A program made the position numbers and the translations under genes. From Oxalobacter sp. (lineage in GTDB: Bacteria; Pseudomonadota; Gammaproteobacteria; Burkholderiales; Burkholderiaceae_D), in assembly GCA_003605115.1 (NCBI GenBank), contig QZKY01000011.1:186001-250000 (forward strand): 64,000 nucleotides of DNA, in the 5' to 3' direction. This document shows positions 28,515 through 37,950 of this stretch, piece after piece. The number at the start of each line of letters is the position of its first letter. The stretch's first letter is position 1. The notes beneath the pieces were generated by a model that ran no database searches, was not told where the DNA came from, and worked only from the letters and a program-made list of their open reading frames with translations.

Positions 28515-30680
28515 TCAAACCAGATTCAGGTTGGACTGTACGAGATAAGCGTTCTTTGCCATGTCAGGATGCTTGAGTACATCACGGCTTTCCCATTCGC
28601 TCACCCAGTTGTGGATTTGATTGGCCGGTATAGGGTGCGAAATGCCATATCCCTGTACGACGTTACATCCCAGCCCAACCAGCTCAACGCCTTGGGCCAG
28701 TGTTTCTACGCCTTCGGCAATGACTTCCCGTTTGAAAGTTTTGGCTAGATGCACCACGCTGACGATAATGTCCAGATCTGATTGGTCGGTAAGCATGTTG
28801 GCCACAAAGCTTTTATCGATTTTTAATATATCTACGGGGAGATTGCGCAAGTAAGTCAATGATGAATAGCCAGTGCCGAAATCATCCAGTGATATACGCA
28901 CGCCCAGGTTACGGCAAGACTTGAGCGTATTAACCGCTTGTGACATATCGGAAAGCGCGACGCTTTCAAGAATTTCCAGCTCTAATGTGTCCGGGGTCAG
29001 GCAGGGATATCTTTCCAAGGTTTCTTGCAGCCGTTTGGCAAAATCATTTGTCAATAAATGGGTTGGGCTGATGTTGGCGCTGACAGTGAGTGTCAGACCG
29101 GCTGCCTTCCAGATTTCTGCCTGTTTTAATACGGAGTCAATGACCCACTCTCCCACCTGTATTTCAAGATCGGTATTATCCAGATAGGGCAGAAATTCTG
29201 AAGGGGGAAGAATGCCGCGCTCGGGGTGCTGCCAGCGTATCAGCGCTTCTGCGCCAACGACGGTGCCATTCAGCAAATTTACTTTGGGCTGATAGTGCAA
29301 GATAAATTCGTTATTCTCAAATGCTTTTTGCAAAAGAAGAAAATTAAGGCGATGTAGTTGAGCATGCCGATCATTATCTGGATCGAAAAAATGGTAACAG
29401 TTTTTCCCGGCTTCTTTTGCAAGATACATCGCTTGATCAGCGTGACGCAGCAAGGTGTCAGCGTTGACATTGTCGTTCGGGTAAAGTGTGACGCCAATGC
29501 TGGCCGACAGGTTGACCATGTGATTTTGAAGCTGCCTTTGAGAGCCTACGACGGCGAGCAATCGATCAAGAATTGTGCTGATTTTCTCAGCATTTCCCAG
29601 CTCATTAAAGAGAAAGACAAATTCGTCACCACCCGGGCGAGCCAGGGTATCGTCTTCACGCAATATGGTTTTTAGCTGATGCGTGAGGCTGGAGAGCAGT
29701 TGATCTCCTATGTGATGCCCATACTTGTCATTGATGGGCTTGAAGTTATCAAGATCCATGTAACAGACCGCAAGCATCTTTCCATTTCGTTTGCTGCGAA
29801 CAATCGCTTGCTCCAGGCGATCAGTAAGAAGGCGGCGGTTTGGCAAGCCAGTGATTAGGTCGTAATTCGCAGCCCGCTGCAGTTCTTGTTCATAGGCCTG
29901 CCTTTTGGAGATGTCACGACAGACAGTCAGACTATATTTTTCGCCGTCAAGCTCGATGATGCTGATTAAAATTTCCACAGGAAATATACGTCCGTCACGC
30001 GTGCGATGCCTTCTTTGAAAAGTGGGGTGCTCGCCGGTGCTCGAATGTTTTTCGCCTATCATTTTCAGCGTATTCATATCGAGATCCGGGTCGATGTCAA
30101 TGGGCGTCATTTTGGAAAATTCTTCGCGTGAATAGCCCATCGTTTGGCATGCTGCATCGTTGACATAAACAAAATGATAATCTTTGTTTCTTAAATAAAC
30201 CGCATCGGAGAGCCGGTTCAAGGCGACGGTCAGTGCCAGTAAATCGCGTTCTGCCTGTTTGCTCTTTGTGATATCGATGAAGTGCCACGTTTGCCCATAG
30301 CATTTACCGTCTGCGTCCAAAATTGGGGCAGCATTAAACAGAATGGAGCGCCCATCTTTGAGTCGAATCCGCTCTTGGGTTTGCATTTTTCCGCTTCCAG
30401 CAAACGCCTGAACTTTATGCAGAAACTCCAAAGGGTCAAGCATCCGCCCCACAACGAAATTCAGCATGGCAACGTCCCCAGCGCTGTTTTTCACATCCTC
30501 AGGAATATTCCAGAACGTGGTGAATGGCTGGTTATAAGAAAGAATCTTGGCGTTTTTATCGAGGACAAGCATCGCATCCTGAATGCTTGCTACGAACTCC
30601 CTGAGCACTTGGCGGATAGTGTTGAAGCTATCATACGAAGGTATATCCTGATCCGTGAAATTTCTCTTGGCTAGAGACAT
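28515..30680 (-). CDS. PAS-PAS-GGDEF-EAL c-di-GMP signalling protein
   Basis: This 721-aa soluble protein has two PAS domains (about 25-150 and 150-275, each ending in a DITK/DISK-like motif), a GGDEF domain with RPGGDEF and a correctly placed RxxD inhibitory site (REDD), and a C-terminal EAL domain with EALIRWQHPERG, ELEILES, DDFGTGYSSLTYL and IAEGVETLAQ. Both catalytic signatures are intact, so it could synthesise or degrade c-di-GMP. No membrane segments are seen. It is convergent with, and directly adjacent to, the MBL hydrolase gene. Confidence 0.93.
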   Translation of the reverse strand: MSLAKRNFTDQDIPSYDSFNTIRQVLREFVASIQDAMLVLDKNAKILSYNQPFTTFWNIPEDVKNSAGDVAMLNFVVGRMLDPLEFLHKVQAFAGSGKMQTQERIRLKDGRSILFNAAPILDADGKCYGQTWHFIDITKSKQAERDLLALTVALNRLSDAVYLRNKDYHFVYVNDAACQTMGYSREEFSKMTPIDIDPDLDMNTLKMIGEKHSSTGEHPTFQRRHRTRDGRIFPVEILISIIELDGEKYSLTVCRDISKRQAYEQELQRAANYDLITGLPNRRLLTDRLEQAIVRSKRNGKMLAVCYMDLDNFKPINDKYGHHIGDQLLSSLTHQLKTILREDDTLARPGGDEFVFLFNELGNAEKISTILDRLLAVVGSQRQLQNHMVNLSASIGVTLYPNDNVNADTLLRHADQAMYLAKEAGKNCYHFFDPDNDRHAQLHRLNFLLLQKAFENNEFILHYQPKVNLLNGTVVGAEALIRWQHPERGILPPSEFLPYLDNTDLEIQVGEWVIDSVLKQAEIWKAAGLTLTVSANISPTHLLTNDFAKRLQETLERYPCLTPDTLELEILESVALSDMSQAVNTLKSCRNLGVRISLDDFGTGYSSLTYLRNLPVDILKIDKSFVANMLTDQSDLDIIVSVVHLAKTFKREVIAEGVETLAQGVELVGLGCNVVQGYGISHPIPANQIHNWVSEWESRDVLKHPDMAKNAYLVQSNLNLV

Positions 30681-30912
30681 GTTTTTGGTGCTGGTTGATA
30701 GTAACAGAAAGCTATCCTTGATTATGGAAGCGGTTGTGGTATATCAATGCTAACAACTTCGCGGTAATATAAAAGCGAACTGGCAAATCATATTGGAGTA
30801 CGTCACTTTTGTAAATATGAGTTGCTCTCGATTCCAAGCGGGGTTCATGTGAGTGATGGATGGGTTTGTTCTGGTGTAGTTTGAATTTTAGTGTGGGGTC
30901 TCCACTTTGATA

Positions 30913-31578
30913 ATGCTTAATTCCCCAATCCACCTTAGACGGCAGGGCATGATGCCGTGCTTCATTGCTACGATCATCATGCTTTTCTGCCTCGTTTCCT
31001 GCGGTCGTCAACCAAAAATGGCGAGCGTTCCTCCTGGCAGTGTCGTGCTGGCTTTCGGTGACAGTGTGACCTATGGCACGGGCGCGCAGTCGGGCGAGGA
31101 CTGGCCGACCTTGCTGGCGCAGAAAACCAGGTGGCAGATTGTGAACGCGGGTATTCCGGGCGACACGGCACTGAACGGCAAAGACAGAATCGCCGCGCTG
31201 CTGGAGCAACATCGTCCTGTTCTGGTGATCATTGAAATTGGTGGCAATGATTTCTTGCGGCGTCGTTCCCATGCTGCCGTGAAGGAAGACATCCGCCAGA
31301 TCATCACCACAAGCCGCAGCAGTGGCGCGGAAATTGTGCTGGTGGCAGTGCCGGAGTTTTCAATGTTCGCGGTGGTTGCAGAGAAGCCTTCGGATGCGCC
31401 GCTTTATGCCGAACTCGGCAAGGAAGAAAAAATCCCCGTGATTGCGGGTGTATTTTCCGGCGTGTTGTCGCAGATGGCATTGCGCGCCGATACCATTCAT
31501 CCCAACGCAAAAGGTTATCGGGTGATGGCAGACGGTCTTTTCGCGGAATTGAAAAAAATTGGCTTGTATCGGGAATAG
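30913..31578 (+). CDS. SGNH/GDSL hydrolase, predicted lipoprotein
   Basis: This 221-aa esterase-like protein has a signal peptide ending in a lipobox (LVSC) and the SGNH blocks: AFGDSVTYGTGA (block I, nucleophile Ser), NAGIPGDT (block II Gly), IEIGGNDFLRR (block III, GxND) and DTIHPNAKGY (block V, Asp-x-x-His). It resembles TesA-type arylesterase/lysophospholipases and should act in the periplasm or on the outer membrane. Starts at 30913 (ATG) or 30949 (ATG) are both plausible; the longer form gives a positively charged N-region. mscL follows by 50 bp and may be co-transcribed. Confidence 0.9.
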   Translation: MLNSPIHLRRQGMMPCFIATIIMLFCLVSCGRQPKMASVPPGSVVLAFGDSVTYGTGAQSGEDWPTLLAQKTRWQIVNAGIPGDTALNGKDRIAALLEQHRPVLVIIEIGGNDFLRRRSHAAVKEDIRQIITTSRSSGAEIVLVAVPEFSMFAVVAEKPSDAPLYAELGKEEKIPVIAGVFSGVLSQMALRADTIHPNAKGYRVMADGLFAELKKIGLYRE

Positions 31579-31628
31579 AAAAACAAGATTAAAATTGTCA
31601 CGTTCGATTGACTTCAAGGGAGGCACAT

Positions 31629-32048
31629 ATGTCCATGATGAAAGAGTTCAGAGAGTTCGCCGTCAGAGGCAGCGTTGTTGATTTGGCTGTGGGTGTGATT
31701 ATCGGCGGAGCATTCGGGAAAATTGTGGAGTCCTTGGTGCAGGACATGATCATGCCCGTTGTCGGAAGGTTGTTGGGCGGGCTGGATTTCACGAACTATT
31801 ATCTGCCACTGAATAATCAAGGCACGACATTGAGCCTCGTTGAAGCCAAAAAAGCCGGGGCGGTGCTCGCTTACGGCAACTTCATTACGATTGTGATCAA
31901 TTTCGCGATTCTGGCTTTCATCATTTTTCAAATGGTGCGCTTGATCAACCGGGCGCGCAACATGAATCCGCCTCCGCCAGCGCTGCCAGCAAAGGAACCG
32001 GAAGATATCGTGCTGCTTCGCGAGATCAGGGATGCGCTACAGAAGTGA
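31629..32048 (+). CDS. mscL: Large-conductance mechanosensitive channel
   Basis: This 139-aa MscL begins with the amphipathic N-terminal helix [27 protein letters not shown], the pore-lining TM1. A periplasmic loop follows, then TM2 ([18 protein letters not shown]) and a C-terminal charged bundle that includes [13 protein letters not shown]. It forms a homopentameric inner-membrane channel that opens under hypo-osmotic shock. The ATG at 31629 follows GGGAGGC. Length and motifs are normal. Confidence 0.97.
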   Translation: MSMMKEFREFAVRGSVVDLAVGVIIGGAFGKIVESLVQDMIMPVVGRLLGGLDFTNYYLPLNNQGTTLSLVEAKKAGAVLAYGNFITIVINFAILAFIIFQMVRLINRARNMNPPPPALPAKEPEDIVLLREIRDALQK

Positions 32049-32366
32049 CTTGTTTCGAGGCAGGGCGTACCGGCAGCACTTTGGCATTGTGCTGACGGCG
32101 TAGCGTCGTTTGGTCGGCGAGTGCATACGCATATGTTTGTTGCGCACTCAAATGATGGCTTTCTGCCAAGCTTATCTGCTCTCCAAAAGGAAATGAGCAG
32201 AAAAGTCTTTTCCGTGTATAATCCGTTCACAATATCTTCAAGCAACAGATTTTAGTGCCATCGTTACACTGTTCCAAGCAGTATCTCCATCGCTCCATTT
32301 ATCTCCCTTGATTATCTTGCCCCAAGAGCATTTGCTCTTCTTTTCTCATTCTTTAAGGAATATAAA
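32049..32366 (+). promoter_or_regulatory. Cold-shock gene promoter and long leader
   Basis: This 318-bp gap contains a perfect TATAAT at 32217-32222 with a weak -35, giving a predicted 5' leader of about 138 nt for the cold-shock gene. Long structured leaders are usual for csp mRNAs. A perfect 7-bp hairpin, AAGAGCA-TT-TGCTCTT (32324-32339), lies just ahead of the AAGGA ribosome-binding site and could act as a thermosensing or stability element. Nothing else is seen here. Confidence 0.55.
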
Positions 32367-32570
32367 ATGGAAACAGGTACTGTTAAATGGTTTAACGACG
32401 CAAAAGGTTTTGGCTTCATCACCCCTGATGGCAGCGGCAATGATCTTTTTGCACACTTTTCTGAAATTAAAGGCGCTGGCTTCAAGTCGCTCGCCGAAGG
32501 TCAAAAAGTGAGTTTTGTTGCAGCCATGGGTCAAAAAGGCCCGCAAGCAACGAACATTCAGGCGATCTGA
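32367..32570 (+). CDS. Cold-shock domain protein (CspA family)
   Basis: This 67-aa single cold-shock domain has both RNA-binding motifs: KGFGFITPD (RNP1) and DLFAHFSEI (RNP2), preceded by GTVKWFNDA. It binds single-stranded RNA/DNA and acts as an RNA chaperone in the cytosol. The ATG at 32367 follows AAGGAATATAAA. A strong terminator lies about 20 bp after the stop, and the gene has its own long leader, so it is monocistronic. Confidence 0.97.
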   Translation: METGTVKWFNDAKGFGFITPDGSGNDLFAHFSEIKGAGFKSLAEGQKVSFVAAMGQKGPQATNIQAI

Positions 32571-32591
32571 TTCAGGTCGTTTCGTCGTTGT

Positions 32592-32620
32592 AAAAAAAGC
32601 CCCGCAAGGGGCTTTTTTTT
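32592..32620. terminator. Terminator after the cold-shock gene
   Basis: Hairpin AAAGCCCC-GCAA-GGGGCTTT with a seven-A run before and an eight-T run after, able to work in both directions. It separates the cold-shock gene from the convergent chemotaxis receptor gene. Confidence 0.92.
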
Positions 32621-32720
32621 ATGAAAAAACGGTGTGAGGTTCTTTTACCTCTTGCGTAAATTATGCTGTTTCCAATCGCCGTTTTCTCCCGCGCTGGTTT
32701 GCTTCATGCCCGCTGACTGA

Positions 32721-34793
32721 CTATGTCGCATAACGCAATCTGGGCTTTTTTCGTTGCGTCAGGCGCGGCTGTTCGACCAACAATTTTTCACGATTGTCCC
32801 AATCAACCTCCATGCTTGGATGGCTTATCCATTCCTGGGTAAGTGCTTCATCGCCCGTGCCAAGCTTGAACATGCTGATCGCCTTGCTGAGCTTTATGAC
32901 ATGATCACGCAGTTTTTCCGAATCCGTCGCTAACTGCTCGACCAGAGCCGCGTTCTTCTGAGTGATGTGATCCATTTGCGTGATGGTGGTATTTATCTGG
33001 CCTATGCCGCCGGATTGCTCTAGTGTTGCCGCTGACATATCTCCCATAATCCCGCTGACATGCGTGATGTCGGCGACGATGGCATCCATATTGATGCGCG
33101 TCTGATCTACCAGATGATTGCCGTTGTGGACTTTGCTGAGGGAACCATGAATCAGATCCTTGATCTCGGTGGCGGCAAGCGCTGACCGTTGTGCGAGTGT
33201 TCTGACTTCAGATGCAACGACAGCAAAACCGCGTCCGTTTTCGCCAGCGCGTGCAGCTTCGACAGCGGCATTCAAGGCCAGAATATTGGTCTGGAAAGCG
33301 ATGCTGTCGATGACGCCAATAATGTCCTCGATTTTCTTGGAGGAGTGTGTGATTTCTGACATGGTATCGACGACCTGCGCGACCGATATGCCGCCATTGA
33401 GGGCACGGCTCGAGGCGTCTCGTGACAACTGGTTTACTCTGACGACTTGTTCAGCGTGATGTTGAACGGTGGTGTTCAATTCTTCCATCGATGCTGCCGT
33501 TTGCTGAAGCGAACTGGCTTGCTGCTGGGTGCGTGCAGACAAATCGGCATTGCCCAAGGTAATGCCACGCGAAATTTCAGAAATGCTGATGGCGCCTGAT
33601 TGTACTTCTGCAATGAGCGCGGCCAATCGCTTGGTCATGTCGCCGAACGCATTGACGATGTGGGCGATTTCATCTCTTCCATCAGATTGAATGTTGCCGG
33701 TAAGGTCGCCATTGGCAGCTTGAACGACGCTTTTTTCCAGTTGATCGATGTCGCGTCGGAAGGAAGCATAAAAACCGGCAAGCAGGCAGGTAGCTAATGC
33801 CAGCGCGATGAGGATAACAGCGACCATCCATGCAGCATGAAACGTTTGGCGGGTGATTCGCTCCGAGAGCAAGTGTTCAAGCAACTGAGCCGATTTCATG
33901 GAAAGCGTATTCAATTCATCGATGGTGTCGCTTCCAGCCTTTTCAAATTGTTTGCCGGACGTTTGGTTGAAGCTGTTGAGTACTTCCAGTCGCGCTTTTT
34001 CCAGAAAAGCTTCTGTATTGACGACGACAGGCTTGTAGTCGTCAAGTTGCTTGTTCAATGCCGGATTTTCCCTGTATACAGCGTCCACTTGAACGGGCAA
34101 GCGGTTGAGTTCATGTTTTGCCAGCATGAGTTTGGCGTTGAGCAGCACATCTTCATTGGCTTCAAAAATGCCTGAGTCGATAATCGATGCGCCGCGACCA
34201 GTCAGTTCCGCTACATTACCCTTGATTTCCGGAAGAGTTTGCGTCAGCAGGTTGACAAGCAGTCGCGAATCGGCGCCCGGATCCATGCTGAGATTGGAAC
34301 GGGTAGCAACGGATTCTCCGTAACGGAGCAAATGATTGATGAAATCCGAATGCAGCTTATAGCTTCCATTTGTATCCGCTCCACCGAGTTGCGCTTCAAT
34401 CGTTTGCCAGGATTTTATTAGCGCGTCGAATGCAGGCGGGTCAGTGATAGCTGGATTGGCATCTTGTAGAGAGGCCAGTTTGATCATTTCATCCTTGAGC
34501 GCTTGTCGGGTCAGGCTTGCCTGCTCCCTGGCCTCATTATTTTTTCCCTTTAAAAACATCTGCTGAAGCCCGCGATGTTTGCTGACGAGATCGACCGTTC
34601 GATGGATCTGGTTGATGAACGCCAGCCCCGTTTTTTCAGAACGGGAAAGTGATATGGAGCGATGCAGTTCGTTGAGCAGCATCGTTGTAACAATCACTAA
34701 AGGTACGATGAAAACCAAAGTGACAAGAGAAAACTTGGAGAGCAGTTTTAATCGCTGCATCAAACGTACTGCAGGTTCGAGTAAAGCTTTCAT
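32721..34793 (-). CDS. Methyl-accepting chemotaxis protein
   Basis: This 690-aa receptor has an N-terminal TM helix (~20-40), a large periplasmic domain (~41-300) resembling nitrate/nitrite-sensing (NIT-like) helical bundles with an S-K-H-R-G-L-Q motif, a second TM (~305-330), and a HAMP domain. The cytoplasmic signalling tip has the hairpin core IDSIAFQTNILALNAAVEAARAGE. It lacks an NWETF-like C-terminal pentapeptide. The ATG at 34793 is chosen; an in-frame TTG at 34814 exists. No chemotaxis genes are adjacent. The ligand is unknown, and the nitrate idea is inference from the S-K-H-R-G-L-Q motif. Confidence 0.93.
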   Translation of the reverse strand: MKALLEPAVRLMQRLKLLSKFSLVTLVFIVPLVIVTTMLLNELHRSISLSRSEKTGLAFINQIHRTVDLVSKHRGLQQMFLKGKNNEAREQASLTRQALKDEMIKLASLQDANPAITDPPAFDALIKSWQTIEAQLGGADTNGSYKLHSDFINHLLRYGESVATRSNLSMDPGADSRLLVNLLTQTLPEIKGNVAELTGRGASIIDSGIFEANEDVLLNAKLMLAKHELNRLPVQVDAVYRENPALNKQLDDYKPVVVNTEAFLEKARLEVLNSFNQTSGKQFEKAGSDTIDELNTLSMKSAQLLEHLLSERITRQTFHAAWMVAVILIALALATCLLAGFYASFRRDIDQLEKSVVQAANGDLTGNIQSDGRDEIAHIVNAFGDMTKRLAALIAEVQSGAISISEISRGITLGNADLSARTQQQASSLQQTAASMEELNTTVQHHAEQVVRVNQLSRDASSRALNGGISVAQVVDTMSEITHSSKKIEDIIGVIDSIAFQTNILALNAAVEAARAGENGRGFAVVASEVRTLAQRSALAATEIKDLIHGSLSKVHNGNHLVDQTRINMDAIVADITHVSGIMGDMSAATLEQSGGIGQINTTITQMDHITQKNAALVEQLATDSEKLRDHVIKLSKAISMFKLGTGDEALTQEWISHPSMEVDWDNREKLLVEQPRLTQRKKPRLRYAT

Positions 34794-35080
34794 GGGGTAT
34801 CCCGTAACTTTCAATCAATATATAAAATATTCTAGTGTTGGCGCTAGTATGCAAATTGATTGTTACAAGAGGATGACGACGAACCATGCGTGTTTCAATA
34901 TGACAGTACATGATGGTTTCGCTTGCAATAGGCCTTTTCATGCCATGCGTTTTATATTGAAAAAGCAATATCGGTAGGGGATGGGGTGGGGTGGGGGCGT
35001 GTTGCTGATGAATGGCGTGAGCGGAGAATGATGTTGCATTCGTTACGTGCGCCTGTCACGCCCCCCAGTCAAAACAAGTT

Positions 35081-36400
35081 TTAATCCAGCTTCGCCCTGA
35101 GGAAAAGCATGTACGAGGTTGGATTGGAACCGTAATAGTCGTTTAAATCATCAGGGAAAACGTATCGGCTGACTGAAGCACCGACGCCGATTTTTGCATA
35201 TGTGTATCGAGCAAAATCATAAACCGTGCCGAGGGTGACCTTGTTTATCTTGAATACTCGCCCGTGCATCGGGTCGCCGTGTTCGAATAACTCGCCATTT
35301 TCGACGCGCTCTATCCGACCGAAATAAGTGAATTGATTGCCAGTGCGTAGCGCGGATTCCAGCAACCAGCCGTCTGTGGTGATTCCGGGATCTTTATTAT
35401 TGCGTCCCCAGGCCAGCATTGTTTGCCATTGGTTTGCGCGCCAATTGTGTTGATAGCTTGCCGAAGCCGTTGTGCGTTTCATGGAAACTTCCGGCTCAAG
35501 TAATTCCGGACTCTCAAGCCTGCCGTGACTGATCTGCAATGCCCATGCGGGCGTGGGGTTCCACGATAATCTGGCCGAGGCAGAATCCAATTCTCGCGTT
35601 TCGATGTTGTAACGATATTGATCCGGCTCTCGTCCGTTGAACACCGATCCTTCCAGTTTGACGGTGTGCCAGGTGGCGCCAAGTGTGACGACACCAAAAG
35701 TGATGTGTGTCGAGTCGAGCCAATGATGTGTCAGCGGCGCTTCGGGATTTTCCATCCCGGAGAAACGATGCATGAAGGCAGGCGGCCCAAGTGCGGGCTC
35801 TCCTGGTAACCCGGCGTAAATGAAGGCTGAACTGTCGCTGGTAATGGGGTGGCTATAACTGACGGCCAGCTCCATGAAAAAATCGTGAGGATGTTGACGA
35901 TCAACGAGATGGTTTTCACCATCGGCTGTTTCGCCAGTCTGGAACAGGAGGGGATAGCCTCTTTTGCCCATCATCGGGTCGAGCGATATCATGCCGCGCA
36001 AGCCGAGCGTTCCCTCTCCCAGGGAACGTTGACCCATACCCATCAACATGCTTTGGCTGATCGTCTGGCTATCTCCGCGCGGTCCGCCTTGATGGTCGTA
36101 GATCGCGTTGATGAATCCGTGCCACATGGTACTCCACTCGCCCATATTGGTATGGATGCCATCAGCAGGTGTTGCTTCCGGTTGCCAGCTTGTTCCGGAA
36201 GCTTCACGCGACATGGGATACGCGCCATAAAAGCCACGCATGGCGTGTTGCATGCTCTCCATGTCATGCGTAGTTTGGCTGGATGGCGTTGTCTTGCTGT
36301 GGGTGTCCTTGTCAGAGGAATGATGGTCGTGTTCCTGTGCGTGTGCTGACAGGATGATGGACAGCGCCAGCAGTGCTGAAAATATGCCATATTTTTTCAT
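35081..36400 (-). CDS. Exported His/Met-rich outer-membrane beta-barrel protein, unknown function
   Basis: This protein of about 439 aa has a signal peptide cleaved after AHA. A His/Asp/Ser-rich N-terminal segment (EHDHHSSDKDTHSK) and a Met-rich stretch (HDMESMQHAM) follow, then a long region of alternating aromatic beta strands ending in a typical outer-membrane C terminus (MLFLRAKLD). I do not recognise a named family. The His/Met-rich start suggests metal binding, and similar proteins are often seen beside copper-resistance genes, but none are adjacent here. The ATG at 36400 has an AAGGAG site 7 bp upstream; a GTG at 36406 is in frame. Confidence 0.7.
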   Translation of the reverse strand: MKKYGIFSALLALSIILSAHAQEHDHHSSDKDTHSKTTPSSQTTHDMESMQHAMRGFYGAYPMSREASGTSWQPEATPADGIHTNMGEWSTMWHGFINAIYDHQGGPRGDSQTISQSMLMGMGQRSLGEGTLGLRGMISLDPMMGKRGYPLLFQTGETADGENHLVDRQHPHDFFMELAVSYSHPITSDSSAFIYAGLPGEPALGPPAFMHRFSGMENPEAPLTHHWLDSTHITFGVVTLGATWHTVKLEGSVFNGREPDQYRYNIETRELDSASARLSWNPTPAWALQISHGRLESPELLEPEVSMKRTTASASYQHNWRANQWQTMLAWGRNNKDPGITTDGWLLESALRTGNQFTYFGRIERVENGELFEHGDPMHGRVFKINKVTLGTVYDFARYTYAKIGVGASVSRYVFPDDLNDYYGSNPTSYMLFLRAKLD

Positions 36401-36643
36401 ACTCACTCCTTGGGAAAACTGGCAAAAATGTGGGGTGTTTCATAAGGGTAATCAATATTAGCGGAAGATTGGGGTGGGTCATCGCGCTAAGTTTTGGCGC
36501 CAAGCCTGAAGTATTGAGATGCGTCAATTTGTTTGTGCAATTTATCATGACAGCGCAGGTTTCGCTTCAGATGTCAGCAGGGGAATGGTGGATAATGCAG
36601 CAGGGTCGCGATTTTTATTGTGCTTAAAAGATGGGAGGCATGC

Positions 36644-37273
36644 ATGTTCACTCGAATTTCAACGGTGTTTTTTATTCTGATGGTTTCAATGAAATTGGCT
36701 ATGGCAGGAAGCGTCATCGAGTCGTGGGATCAAATCAAGGCGCCGCCTGCGCCGACACTCTCATCACCAACGGTCAAGGCTGCCGAAACAGCCTTGCTCT
36801 TGCTCGATATTGAAGAGGCTACCTGTAACAATGAACGGCGTCCCCGTTGTGTGGCTGCCGTACCCACAGTGGCTGCGTTTTTGAAAAAAGCGCGCAAGGC
36901 GCACATGCCGGTTTTCCATAGCAACACCATGCGCGGATCGCGCGCGACTTTTTTACCGCCGGTTTCGCCAAAGGATAACGAACCGATTGTGCAATCCACC
37001 GTCAACAAATTTTTCAGGACGAAGCTGGATGAACACCTGAAGGCCAAAAACATCAAGACGGTCATCGTTTGCGGCACGGCTGCGATTGGTGCGGCAATGC
37101 ACACGGCAACCGCTGCGGCACAGTATGGTTACAAGGTCATCTTGCCGGTGGATTGTGTTACGGGGGGCAGTTTGTACGAAGAACAGGCGGCAGTCTGGAG
37201 TTTGATTAATGGCCCCGGCACGATGAACGTCCTTACCCCTACTACCTTGAGCAGGATCAAAATCGAAAAGTAA
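36644..37273 (+). CDS. Exported isochorismatase-fold protein lacking the catalytic cysteine
   Basis: This 209-aa cysteine-hydrolase/isochorismatase-fold protein has an N-terminal signal peptide (cleavage near AMAGS), which is unusual for the family. The first catalytic Asp is present in LLLLDIEEAT and a Lys in the VNKFFRTKLDEHL area. In the segment that normally reads C-G-x-x-T-D-x-C-V with the nucleophilic Cys, the sequence is CGTAAIGAAMHTA, so the nucleophile position is Ala. It may bind rather than hydrolyse ligands. The ATG at 36644 follows GGGAGGC. It is divergent from the outer-membrane protein gene. Confidence 0.75.
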   Translation: MFTRISTVFFILMVSMKLAMAGSVIESWDQIKAPPAPTLSSPTVKAAETALLLLDIEEATCNNERRPRCVAAVPTVAAFLKKARKAHMPVFHSNTMRGSRATFLPPVSPKDNEPIVQSTVNKFFRTKLDEHLKAKNIKTVIVCGTAAIGAAMHTATAAAQYGYKVILPVDCVTGGSLYEEQAAVWSLINGPGTMNVLTPTTLSRIKIEK

Positions 37274-37282
37274 CGCGGACAT

Positions 37283-37645
37283 TTGAGTGTTCGGAGTATT
37301 TTTCTGTTTGACCCGCTAATCGAGAAAAATTTGATAAAAACTACAGGTACTTCTCTCGCGCACCTTATCGACATCGACGATGAGGTGCCGCTGGTATGTG
37401 ACGATCCTGCCGGCGGACAGTCGCTTCGCTTTGCGAGTATCGATGGACGCCAAGTCATTACTTATTCCTACCTCACGGATGGGGTGATGCAGGAAGTCAG
37501 ACTCAGCGACAGTGAGGCGTCAGAATTGAACGCATGGCGAAACAATGGCAGGCGAACGAGTTACTGGGATTGGCCGGGATGGGGGGGTGAGAAAACGTGG
37601 GAAATGAAATATTTTGAAACTGATGTATATTTTACAAAAAAGTAA
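37283..37645 (+). CDS. Hypothetical protein, small and soluble
   Basis: The frame encodes about 120 aa without signal peptide or membrane segment. The C-terminal half is rich in Trp/Gly/Tyr (TSYWDWPGWGGEKTWEMKYFETD). No family was recognised. The start is uncertain: no ATG occurs early in the frame, and TTG codons at 37283 or 37331 are the candidates. It follows the isochorismatase-fold gene by 9 bp and could be translationally coupled to it. It could also be a decayed gene. Confidence 0.4.
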   Translation: MSVRSIFLFDPLIEKNLIKTTGTSLAHLIDIDDEVPLVCDDPAGGQSLRFASIDGRQVITYSYLTDGVMQEVRLSDSEASELNAWRNNGRRTSYWDWPGWGGEKTWEMKYFETDVYFTKK

Positions 37646-37950
37646 AACATCAACCGCACGAAACAGCTCTCTTTGGATGCTATCGTCTATAAGGCTGCTA
37701 TTGCTATCGGCAGTTACTTTGGTGCCCGGTTTGAACGTACGTTCCCGAACAGACCCTTCAGGCAATACTTGGCATCATGAAAATTTTGGCTCTCAGTGAC
37801 ACTGTATCCGTGCGTTCAAGACTTTCTTAACGAACGACTTTCACGTCGATTGGTTATTGGTGTGTTGCCTTGCGCTGAATAGCCTGAAATATTCCGCAAA
37901 ACCCGCGCTCCGCTCGAAAACAAGAGCAAGATCTATCGTCAGGCAAACCC
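37646..37950. other. Intergenic region without recognised features
   Basis: This 305-bp stretch has no convincing gene, repeat or terminator. It presumably carries the promoter of the DUF1003 gene. Confidence 0.5.
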
